Positions 1 to 10,138 of a DNA stretch of 64,000 bases are shown here, piece after piece. The notes under the pieces are model-generated. The model had not been told where the DNA came from. It searched no databases and saw only the letters and a program-made list of their open reading frames with translations. The DNA is taken from contig CM057149.1 in assembly GCA_029964075.1 (NCBI GenBank), positions 26,984,197 through 27,048,196 of the forward strand. The letters run 5' to 3'. Source of the DNA: Patiria pectinifera (taxonomy: Eukaryota > Echinodermata > Asteroidea > Valvatida > Asterinidae). The translations under genes were made by a program, and so were the position numbers. Position 1 is the first letter of the stretch, and every line of letters starts with the position of its first letter.

Positions 1-960
1 TCAGTTATACAACGGTTTTTATACACATACAACAAGTTGGGAGATTTCCTCTAGGTTAATTGCAGTTGTATTTTATTCACTAAAGGCGCACAAGAATTGT
101 CTTCAGATGTACACGTGGAGAAAACACTATAAGAGGTTAGCATGTCCACCAAGTGGGGCCTTCCTATTTAACGCGGCCTGATTAATACTCACCCTGGATT
201 TACAAGTGCATTTGACTGATAACGTTGTTTTGTAAGTCATGAGGGAAAATACGAAACAACCAGGATACCGAGCGAGCGATCGATTTCTTTGTTTTTGAAG
301 CACTAGGATGCCAAACGGACCTGTAAAAGATGTGGCGTGATCACCACATAACTAGACGAGTCTTTAGAAACCTCTCAATTATCAGGAAAAAAATATTAAA
401 TGGACAGAAAGGGAAAATGATCCAACATAGTCCGTTCACACATGTCTATTGATTACGGAAGAACTTATTGTATTTAAGGGGTCTGCTGGATCTGTATCCC
501 AGATCCTTTATATCATCGAACAGTAAACAGTTCATTTTACTAATAACATTTCCTCCTCTTTTGTAAGTTAGGAGGGAAATGAATACGAAATTACCAGGAT
601 ACCAAGTGAGTACGGGCCCAAGTGAGCAAGGGCGGATCCAGAACACAATCTTTTTTTGGATTTTTTTTAGATTATAGATGCTCTGTGGTGCGATCTGAGG
701 CAATTTCTGACCACTTTAACCATTTTTATTTAGTAAAAGTTGGTGGTGTACGCAGTGCCTGCCTTTATTGCGACGTCACTTAAAACAAAACAAAAATTGG
801 GTTGGCCCCGTCCCCCGATCCGCCCTTGCAAGTGAGCGTGGGCTCGATGTCCGTGTTATTTTTGAAGCCCTGGAATGTCAAACAGATATTTATCGAAATT
901 TAAGGCGTGATCATACCGAAAGAAGAAACGGGTTAAGATAATTAATGACTGCTATAAAAT
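1..960. repeat. 5'-flank repeat unit, copy 1
   Basis: No gene is seen. This is the first of four long copies of a noncoding unit opening with cagttatacaacggttttta; the others start near 5372, 7928 and 56812. Inside it, a diverged submotif recurs: ccaggataccgag, then tttgaagc, a gccaaacgga-like stretch and gcgtgatcaccac. This gives an older period of a few hundred bases. Short open frames here are not conserved between copies. A hAT-like MITE interrupts this copy at 627-828. Confidence 0.7.
627..828. mobile_element. hAT-like MITE (CAAGGGCGGATCC ends)
   Basis: A 202-bp insert begins CAAGGGCGGATCC and ends GATCCGCCCTTG. It is flanked on both sides by the exact 8-bp duplication CAAGTGAG (619-626 and 829-836). 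Eight-base duplications and CA-starting inverted ends are hAT hallmarks. The same host unit near 8775 and 57420 lacks the insert, which supports real transposition. No transposase is encoded. Confidence 0.75.
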
Positions 961-1094
961 GTGTCTGTAGCACAACAGCTGCTTTCTAAGATGATAGCGA
1001 TTATTTACTTGTTTTTTTACATGTGTATCAGTACATATATGTTTGAGCAACACCCTTAATAAGACTAACTAGGTCCAGACCCCATCCCCTTCAA

Positions 1095-1119
1095 CACCAC
1101 CACCACCACCACCACCACC
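1095..1119. repeat. CAC trinucleotide microsatellite
   Basis: About eight copies of CAC lie in flanking noncoding sequence, followed by a C-rich run. The equivalent place in the gene C flank (about 57760-57790) also carries CAC repeats, while the copy near 6556 is a pure C run. Confidence 0.7.
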
Positions 1120-1639
1120 CCCCATCCCGCCGGTTTTCCTAGTTGCTATAGTCCCCAGGAAATGCCAACCTCTTGGTTATAGGAAATGTGTGTATTGAAT
1201 TTGATAATAACATTTAGTGGTGACTTTATAGCTGAAATAACAGGCCTACTGTGTAACATCTTAAGAGTAATTTCGTGTAAAAACATCATAATTGCTCAGG
1301 GTCAAAACATTGTGGGATGAGAAGACTTTAATGGTGACTTCATTGCTGAAATAGCAGGCCTATTGTGTAACCTAAGAGTAATTTCGTGTAAATACATTCG
1401 TGTCAGAGTAATTGCGTGTACATACATCATAATTGCTCAGGCCTGGGTCAAAACATTATTGGATGAAAACACTTGGAGGTGGGGGGTTTTAAGCAAAGGT
1501 AGACTTGGGGGTCTGCGAAACTTCATTTTCCTCACTCTTTTCAAAGGCCATCCCGCCAAAATGCAAAGTAATATCACAAAGGTGAATATCTCACGACCAA
1601 GCATCATCCATACCCTTCCAAAAAGAGATAAAAACGCTA

Positions 1640-1865
1640 AGGACTATAGGCTGGCCCCTCTGGGACCAGCATAAAGGCGACATCTGTCTGGCATTCCTTC
1701 CTGTATTGTAATGATACTACAATGAAGACTTTCAGTCAGTCAGTCAGTCAGTCAGTCGAGGAGTCAGTCAGTCAGTCAGGTGCAAAGAGCACTATAGGCT
1801 GGCCCCTCTGGGACCAGCATAAAGGCGACATCCATCTGACATTCCTTCCTGTATTGTAATGACAA
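1640..1865. repeat. GTCA-linked satellite, two units
   Basis: Two units read roughly actataggctggcccctctg, then ggaccagcataaagg, then gacattccttcctgtattgt. They are joined by a (GTCA)n run at 1733-1779. The same unit recurs at 4400-4920, 7070-7283 and 32405-32490. The remaining sequence from 960 to 1640 is repeat-unit flank with no gene seen. Confidence 0.7.
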
Positions 1866-3547
1866 GCTGATTTACCCGATCATAGATCGGGCAGGGCGTA
1901 TTTGTGTTGGGGTGAAAGTGTGGGGAGTTAAATGTAAATGGGGGATTTAGTTGATAAGACATGTAGTTATAGAAAAGCAATTTCTGTGGCGCGATCTGAG
2001 GCAATTTCTTACCACGATAGTAAAACCACTGTATTGTTTGAACAAAAGATCATCTTTTAAACATCATTTTCGAGTTTGGAGTCATTGAATCAGCTGTTCT
2101 GAGCAAAAGAGTATTATAGTAGGCTACAATTTTTATTCGGGGAAGAAAAAGTGGGGGGAGGGACCAAACGATATTCCCCGCTTTAAAATGTTGGGATGGG
2201 GGGCCCCCGTCCCCCACCGATTGACGCCGCGCCCATGATAATTATGTACCATGGCAAGTATAAGTGTCTGTACATTTTCCCGTTGGTCTGTTAAATTGGC
2301 ATTTTGTGAGGCAGTCTCGTTTGCGGGAAAACTGAGTTGAAAGACTTACCGTATAGTACACAGGCGAAGGCTGATTGTACAGTTTTGACAATAAATCATA
2401 ATGCAATAAAACGTGAAGGTGGCATTTGCAATGAAAATGTTGAGTGTGTTACCATAAAATTACATAGTCTGAATCATGGAGAAGGTCATTATGAAGGTAC
2501 AGTATTGGACTCTTCAATAAACGTAAACTTGATTTGTTTACAATTTGCGAGACCTGCGAGGTAAAAGTCGATTTAAATATTTTATTCAAGTTGGTTCAAC
2601 CATAATATAAGCAAGGCCAAACAGCCAACAACCGCCAATAGATATTATTATTTATGCACTCTTCGTTATTCCAACCCCGCAACATAGTTCAAAGATCACA
2701 ATATTTGAAGCAATGCATCGATCCTTCGTTGATTTACCCGATCATAGATCGGGTAGGGCGTAGAGTTGGGGATGAAAATGTGGGGAGTTGATGATGTAAT
2801 TGGGGGATTTAGTTGAGAAGACATGCAGTTTTAGAAAAGCAATTTCTGTGGTGCGATCTGAGGCAATTTCTGACCACTAAGACAATTTTTTTTTTTAGCA
2901 AAAGATCATCTTTTAAACATCATTGTCGAGTTTGGTGTCATTGAATCAGCTATTCTGAGTAATAGAATCATTATACATGTAGTAGCTACAATTTTTATTC
3001 GGGGAAGAAAAGTGGGGGGGGGACCAAAACAGTGTCCACCGCCTTAAAATGGGGGGGGGGGGGGTTCCCCGTCCCCCACCGATTGACGCCCATGATAATT
3101 ATGTACCATGGCAACAGTCTGTAAATGTTCCCGTTGGTCTGTTAAATTGGCATTTTGTGAGGCAGTGGCATTTGTGAGAAAACGTACTTGAGGGCTTACC
3201 GTAGTACACAGGCGAAGGCTGATTATACAGTTTTGACAATAAATCATAAGAACGTGAAGGTGTCATTTGCAATGAAAATGTTGAGTGTTTTCCATAAAAT
3301 TACAAAGTCTGAATCATGGAGGAAGTTCACTATTGGACGTAAACTTGATCTTCTTACAATTTGCAAGACCTGCAAGGAAAAAGTCGATTAAACTTTTATT
3401 CAAGTTGGTTCAACCCTAATTAATAAAGCAAGGCCAAACAGCCAACCACCACCAATGGATATTATTATTTATGCACTCTTCGTTATTCCAACCCAACGTA
3501 GTTCAAAGATTGCGATATTTGAAGCAATGCATCGATCCTTTGTTGAT
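1866..3547. repeat. Tandem duplication of a ~840-bp unit
   Basis: Unit 1 (about 1866-2728) and unit 2 (about 2729-3547) are direct repeats. Each opens with gatttacccgatcatagatc, which contains the palindrome CCCGATCATAGATCGGG, and each ends gcaatgcatcgatcctt. They share many stretches, such as ccaccgattgacgcc and attatgtaccatggca, and differ by small indels and by poly-G length near 2190 and 3050. Open frames do not survive in both units, so no coding is called. Confidence 0.75.
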
Positions 3548-3689
3548 TCCAAAACATGCCCCCGAAATTATAACGCGACACTGAATTATACGTGGCGGGC
3601 AGCGAACTCACAACACTCAGCCATGCATGGTGGAAGCATCACCACTCTACACGTCACACGCTTGTACTTAACTTAGCGAGCACCGTAGA

Positions 3690-4292
3690 CCCAACCTCGT
3701 TTCCAGGGTGTCGAGCAGGCTGCAGTACGCGTTGCCATCGACAGTTTTACGCATAGCCGGGAAGTAGTACGCAGTGTAGACTTTCGATTGGTCAGACCGC
3801 GCAAGGTATACTAATGTGTGGTCATTCTAAGTATTCATGGCACTCGGCGCAGAGGCAGCAAGCAAAGCATAGGAAAGAATAGGGGCACTTGGTGGCCACG
3901 CACCATGGAGAAAAAATATTTTGCCAAGGTCACCCTAGACTACCGTTTGATGAACACTTTTGTAGAACGGCCAAGTAAAACACGTAAACGGAACCCCTAC
4001 GTTGAAGCCGCTGACCACGCACAAACTTGACTCGAAGAAAAGCCAGCAAAGGGGGCGACCAGGCAGTCAACGTGAAAGCGCACACGACGGCAAATTCCTG
4101 TGCAAAACGCAGTCACGAAAAATCGACGAAACGGATCGCCGGTCCGTACCGGAAAATTAGGACGACCCGAAGTGCCCGACCCGGCGGAAGACACCTTCCG
4201 CATTTTTCCACGGACGTGGAGCGATTTTGGCGCCGCGGGAGCCCGCGGTCTCGGATCCTTTCCGGAGTAAACATTTCTCGGAGGCCGAGTTA
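3690..4292. other. GC- and CpG-rich island, unassigned
   Basis: This stretch is much richer in G+C and CpG than its surroundings. It contains a start codon in good context at 3905 (caccatgg) opening a 41-codon frame, MEKKYFAKVTLDYRLM and onward, that stops at 4028-4030. A second open frame runs 4027-4293. No domain is recognised. It could be a CpG-island promoter with a first exon or a fragment of an old mobile element. It has no copy elsewhere in the window. Confidence 0.35.
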
Positions 4293-4317
4293 AACTTGCT
4301 CTTATATATATAGACTG

Positions 4318-4920
4318 TCAATGAAGACTGTCAGTCGGGGAGTCAGTCAGTTAGTCAGTCAGTCAGTCAGTCGGGGAGTCGGGAGTCAGTCAGTCAGTCA
4401 GTCAGGTGCAAAGAGGACTATAGGCTGGCCCCTCTGGGACCAGCATAAAGGTGACATCTGTCTGGCATTTCTTCCTGTGTTGAAATGATACTACAATCAG
4501 GGGAGTCAGTCAGTCAGTCAGGTGCAAAGAGGACTATAGGCTGGCCCCTCTGGGACCAGTATAAAGGTTACATCTGTCTGACATTCCTTCCTGTATTGTA
4601 ATGATTCTACAATAAAGACTGTTGGGGAGTCAGTCAGTCAGTCAGTCAGTCAGTCAGTCAGTCAGTCAGTCAGGTGCAAAGAGGACGATTGGCTGGCCCC
4701 TCTGGGACCAGCATAAAGGCGACATCTGTCTGACATTCCTTCCTGTATTGTAATGATACTACAATGAAGACTGTCAGTCTGTTGGGGAGTCGGGAAGTCA
4801 GTCAGTCAGTCAGTCAGTCAGGTTCAAAGAGGACTATAGGCTGGCCCCTCTGGGACCAGCATAAAAGCGACATCTATCTGACATTGCTTCCAGTATTGTA
4901 ATGATACTACAATCAAGACA
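4318..4920. repeat. GTCA-linked satellite array, ~4 units
   Basis: The ggctggcccctctgggacca unit recurs at about 4421, 4540, 4691 and 4841. Units are separated by (GTCA)n tracts of variable length and short gggagtc spacers. Unit plus linker is about 120-150 bp. Each unit ends with attgtaatgatactacaat followed by gaagactgtcagtc, which leads into the next tetranucleotide tract. No coding is evident. Confidence 0.8.
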
Positions 4921-5359
4921 AAAACATCATGTAGCTTGTCCACTGAACTGACACATTAAGAGAGACATTGAAATTAATAGTATCCTGGACGTTTCTTTTA
5001 ATGCAAATTTATAGATATTCTCAAAATTGGAGTTGGTACATGTACATGACTGAGTTGTTTATTCATTGTTATCCTACATGAATAACTGTCTACTGAAATA
5101 AAGAAAACAGTTATGAAGTTCAAATATCTGCCAAATGGGACCTCCTTGTACTAGGGCCTGGATATGTACCCTGGATCATTTCATTTTACTTACCAACTCT
5201 CTTTTTTACTTCCACATACCTTGTAATTATTAGTTTACTGAGCTTTGAATCGTTTCCTTTAGTATTTTGAATCCCTGAGGTGGTAAGAGATCCTTATTTG
5301 AAATTCGGGAGTGAGGACAACACCGTAAAACCTTTTCATTAAAAATTGTACATTAAGAT

Positions 5360-6420
5360 TACCATTGAAATCAGTTAAACAACGGTTTTTATACACACAC
5401 AACAAGTTGGGAGATTTCCTCTGGGTTTAAGTGCAGACGTAGTTTATTCAGTAAAGGCGCACAAGAATTGTCTGCAGATGTACAAGTGGAGAAAACACTA
5501 TAAGAGGTTAGCATGTCCACCAAGTGGGGCCTTCCTATTTAACACGGCCGGAATAATACTAACCCTGGATCATTTACAAGTGCATTTGACTGATAACGTT
5601 GTTTTGTAAGTCATGAGGGAAAATACGAAACAACCAGGATACCGAGCGCGGGATCGATTTCTTTGTTTTTGAAGCACTATGCCAAACGGATCTGTATCAA
5701 AGATGTGGCGTGATCACCACATAACTAGACGAGTCTTTAGAAACCTCTCAATTATCAGAAAAAAAGTATTAAATGGACAGAAAGGGAAAATGATCCGACA
5801 TAGTCCGTTCACACATGTCTATGGACTACGGAAGAACTTATTGTATTTAAGGGGTCTGCTGGATCTGTATCCCAGATCCTTTATATAATCGAACAGTAAA
5901 CAGTTCATTTTACTAATAACATTTCCTTCTCTTTTGTAAGTTAGGAGGGAAATGAATACGAAATTACCAGGATACCAAGAGAGTAAGGGCCCAAGTGAGC
6001 AAGGGCGGATCCAGAACACAATCTCTTTTTGGGGGGGGGGCAAACAAATTGTGATCCCCAAAAAGTGGGTAAAAAAATTACGGCGTGGGGTTTGGGGCCC
6101 GCTTAAGGGCCCCGATTTTTTTTAGAATATAGATGCTCTATGGTGCGATCTGAGGGAATTTCTGACCACTTTAACCATTTAGTAAAAGTTGGTGGTGTAC
6201 GCAGTGCCTGCCTTTATTGCGACGTCACTTAAAACAAAACAAAAATTGGGTTGGCCCCCGTTTCCCCCCCCCCCCCCATCCGCCCTTGCAAGTGAGCGTG
6301 AGCTCGATGTCCGTGTTATTTTTGAAGCCCTGGAATGTCAAACAGATATTTATCGAAATTTGAGGCGTGATCATACTGAAAGAAGAAACGGGTTAAGATA
6401 AGTAATGACTGCTATAAAAT
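5360..6420. repeat. 5'-flank repeat unit, copy 2
   Basis: This is a near-identical copy of 1-960, offset by about 5.37 kb. It carries the same hAT-like MITE at the same internal position. The MITE therefore inserted before this duplication and was copied with the unit. The preceding 4921-5359 and following 6421-7065 stretches are also low-copy relatives of this flank, and no gene is seen in them. Confidence 0.75.
6000..6288. mobile_element. hAT-like MITE, second copy
   Basis: The element again has CAAGGGCGGATCC-type ends and the same CAAGTGAG duplication (5992-5999 and 6289-6296) as the 627-828 copy. It is longer (289 bp) because of homopolymer expansion and an internal block around 6029-6118. 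It is a daughter of a segmental duplication, not an independent insertion. Confidence 0.75.
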
Positions 6421-7069
6421 GTGTCCGTAGCACAACAGCTGCTTTCTCGGATGATAGCGATTATTTACTTGCTTGTTTACATGAGTATCAGTACATATAA
6501 GTTTGAGCAACGCCCCTAATTAGACTAACTAGGTCCAGACCCCATCCCCTTCAACCCCCCCCCCCCCCCATCCTGCCGGTTTCCTAATTGCTATAGTCCC
6601 CAGGAAATGCCAGCCTCTTGGTTATAGGGAATGTGTGTATTGAATTTGATAATAACATTTAATGGTGACTTCATAGCTGAAATAACAGGCCTACTGTGTA
6701 ACATCTTAAGAGTAATTTCGTGTAAAAACATCATAATTGCTCAGGGTCAAAACATTGTGGGATGAAAAGACTTTAATGGTGACTTCATTGCTGAAATAGC
6801 AGGCCTATTGTGTAACCTAAGAGTAATATCGTGTAAATACATTCGTGTCAGAGTAATTGCGTGTACATACATCATAATTGCTCGGGCCTGGGTCAAAACA
6901 TTATTGGATGAAAACACATGGAGGTGGGGGTAGTAAGCAAAGGTAGACTTGGAGGTCTGCGAAACTTCATTTTCTGCACTCTTTCCAAAGGCCATTCCGC
7001 CAAAATGCAAAGTTTTTCACGACCAAGCATCATTCATACCCTTCCAAAAAAAGGTTAAAAACGCTTAGG

Positions 7070-7283
7070 ATTATGGGCTGGCCCCTCTGGGACCAGCATA
7101 AAGGTGTCATCTGTCTGACATTCCTTCCAGTATTGTAATGATACTACAATGAAGACTGTCGGTCAGTCAGTCAGTCAGTCAGTCAGGTGTAAAGAGGACT
7201 ATAGGCTGGCCCCTCTGGGACCAGCATAAAGGCGACATCTGTTTGACATTGCTTCCAGTATTGTAATGATACTACAATCAAGA
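7070..7283. repeat. GTCA-linked satellite, two units
   Basis: Two further units of the satellite described at 4318-4920 are separated by a short (GTCA)n tract near 7165-7185. The stretch 7284-7924 is noncoding flank that is also present at about 56100-56810 upstream of gene C. Confidence 0.7.
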
Positions 7284-7924
7284 CAATATCATCATGTAGC
7301 TTGTCCACTGAAATGACACATTAAGATTGACATTGAAATTAATAGTATCCTGAGAGTTTATTTTCAAGAAAATTTATAGATATTCTTAAAATTGGAGTTG
7401 GAACGTGCACATGACTGAGTGGTTTATTCATTGTTATCCTACATGAATAACTGTCATACTGAAATCAAGAAAAAAGTTATGAGGTTCAAAATACATTGAA
7501 TCTGCCAGTGGGACCTACTTTTACTTGTGCTTGGAGATGTATTCTGGATCATTTCATTGTACACTCAAAAGTGCATTTTACTTACAAACTCTTTATTTTA
7601 CTTCCACATCCCTTGAAATTATCAGGTTTTTAATACTGAACGTTAGCTGATTTTCTTTAGTATTTTGAAGCCCTGGGATATGTAAGAGATGCTTATTTGA
7701 AATTGTGGCGTGATCACCACTTTTATAATTTCTCAACTAAGTTAACTTTAAATAAAAAAAGGTTCCCACCCCCCCCCCCCTTTATTATTGTTGACCAGAA
7801 ATGTCTGCTGCTGGGTGAAACGAATTTAAGTATTGAAATTGATCAGAACATTGAATACGGAGTTTATTGGTAGGACAACACTGTCAAACTTGTTCAATAA
7901 AAAGTGTACATTAAGATTACCATT

Positions 7925-8930
7925 TAAATCAGTTATACAACGGTTTTTATACACACACAACAAGTTGGGAGATTTCCTCGGGATTTAAGTGCAGACGTAG
8001 CAGAAGGCGCACACTTTTTGTCTGCAGATGTACACGTAGAGAAAACACTATGAGAGGTTAGCATGTCTATATGCCAAATGGGGACCTTGTACGCGGTCTG
8101 ATTAAACCCTGGATCATTTACACGTGCATTTGACTGACAACGTTGTTTTAAGGGGTGTTTTTATCCCTATTAATTTTCGGAGGCCTATAAGTGTCCCTGC
8201 ACACCCCCCTCCTTCAAACATTTCGGGATCCACCCCTGCAAACCCCCCCCCCCCCCTAAAATATAGGCCCTAGAACCGTGCCAGAGTGGGGCCTTCCTAT
8301 TTTACGCGGCCCGAATAATACTAACCCTGGATCATTAACAAGTGCATTTGGCTGATAACGTCGTTTTGAGGGGTGTTTTTTCCTCCTTTTTGTAACTCAT
8401 GAGGGAAAATATACGGAACAACCAGGATGCCGAGCGCGGGATCGATATGTTTGTTTTTGAAGCACTAGGATGCCAAACGGATCTGTATCGAATATGTGGC
8501 GTCACCACCACATAACTAGACGAGTCTTTAGAAACCTCTCAATTATCAGAAAAAAGTATTAAACGGACATGAAAAATTCAGGCGTGAGGACAACACTGTA
8601 AAACTTTTTCATTAAATGTCTTTTAATTACGGAAGAACTTACTGCATTTAAGGGGTCTGCTGAATCTGTATCCCGGTTCCTTTATATCAAACAGTAAACA
8701 GTTTACTAATAACATTTCCTTCTCTTTTGTAAGTTAGAACGGAAATGAATACGACATTACCAGGATACCGAGTGAGCGTGGGCTCGATGTCCATCTTATT
8801 TTTGAAGCCATGGGATGTCAAACGGATATTTATCGAAATTTGAGGCGTGATCATACGGAAAGAAGAAACGGGTAAAGATAATTAATGACTGCTGTGAAAT
8901 GTGTCCGTAGCACAACTTCCTCAGAGTAAT
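7925..8930. repeat. 5'-flank repeat unit, copy 3
   Basis: This is a third copy of the 1-960 unit. It lacks the hAT-like MITE: the sequence runs ccgagtgagcgtgggctcga uninterrupted near 8769, giving an empty site for the insertions at 627 and 6000. It has its own unrelated insert at about 8148-8360, rich in C runs. The following 8930-9590 is noncoding and T-rich, and is shared with about 57950-58600. Confidence 0.7.
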
Positions 8931-9589
8931 TTCGTGTAAATACATCACATATATTTGCTCAGGGTCAATCTTTTTTTATTTAACATATTCAGTTGCCGAA
9001 TTTGTCCGTTGCACTTTGCACGTACTTCCTGGACATACAATCTTTGGAGAAACTTGTCCTGCTCAGCAGGGTAATTTGCTTTTTGCGTATTTTTCTTTCT
9101 CTCTGGTTCGGTTATATTTGCCCTTCTTGTGCCTTTCGGGTTTTTTGGGTTTTTTTTGCTTTTGTCGCCTTTAACTGTTTTGCTCTGATAATTACTTTGT
9201 TTTCCTCGTTTATCTATTGGTGTGTTCTATTTTGATTGCTTTAATGTGGGGTTGATTAATTTTGGGGTCGTTTTGGGGCCATTTTGTTTTAACGCTAACA
9301 TGGTTTTTAATGGATTTTTATGATCTTATAGTTATTTCTACTTTATAATTGTCTTTTGGTCTGACACATCATTCATGACAGCTTTTCTACAAACGTTTGT
9401 CTAGACCATGTACCAGGAAAATGTTCCTTTTTTAGTAGATTTCTAATTATTGTCCGAAGATAACAAAATACAATAAATGAAATAAATATCATTACTGCTC
9501 ACCCTCAGAAAAGTCGACTTTGTTTACAATACAGTAATTTCTGAGAGTTTATACCGCTTTGTTGACTTTTTTTAGTACATGAAACACCT

Positions 9590-9925
9590 TTGTAGTCCCC
9601 ATATTATCCAGTTCAGCACCATTGAGCTCGGCAAAACGCTACGCTGCACCATCTTTTCATGTGTAGCTAGCTAGGGCGATGTTCGCACGTGCGTACCACA
9701 CCCATGCGACAGTTTCACGATTACTTGGAAAAGCGCATGCGTAACAGTCTACTACGCATGCGTGCTTACCCTGTGCGTGAATTCTCTCGCTGGCGCTTGG
9801 TTAACAGAAATAATAGCATCTGGTACGTGGTGGTGAATGGACCAGTGAGAATTCAGCTCTCGTTCATAAATATGTATGAGGTATTGTAATCATTCGTGCA
9901 TAATTGTAATGATACTACAACGAAG
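9590..9925 (+). promoter_or_regulatory. Conserved CpG-rich block upstream of gene A
   Basis: This block lies 120-450 bp upstream of the gene A TATA box and is repeated at 58605-58945 upstream of gene C. It is missing upstream of gene B. It contains GCGCATGCG and ACGCATGCG, which resemble the NRF1 core (GCGCATGCGC). An open frame here (66 codons; 62 in the gene C copy) differs by mostly amino-acid-changing substitutions, so regulatory use is more likely than coding. The regulatory role is inferred. Confidence 0.4.
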
Positions 9926-10041
9926 ACTATCATCCCTTGAAATTCGGCTGAGCGTTGGCTCGTATCAATAGTATTTTGAAGCCCTGGGATGTAAAACCTT
10001 TCTTAACAAAGCTCTAAAACAAAAACAAAAAAACGTTATCC

Positions 10042-10048
10042 TATAAAA
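10042..10048 (+). promoter_or_regulatory. TATA box of gene A
   Basis: TATAAAA sits 91 bp upstream of the predicted start codon. The same box and surroundings occur upstream of gene C at 59062-59068. Transcription would be expected to start about 30 bp downstream, near 10070, giving a 5' UTR of about 70 bases. That UTR is conserved in all three genes. Confidence 0.7.
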
Positions 10049-10138
10049 CCCAGGCACGCCTCAAACTCCGAAGCAGACCTGATCTGAGAGTGACGCCTTG
10101 CAGTTGGTTAAGCCGTCAACCAAGCTAACGTTGCAACA

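Noticed and set aside
4318..4920. Regularly spaced repeats as a CRISPR array
   Set aside because: Repeat units are longer than the spacers, spacers are tetranucleotide tracts, and the genome is clearly eukaryotic.
9689..9889. 66-codon frame, with a 62-codon partner at 58701
   Set aside because: The frame is conserved in position, but most differences between the copies change amino acids (D/G, R/C, A/T, W/G, R/S, Y/H). It lies in a likely upstream regulatory block.
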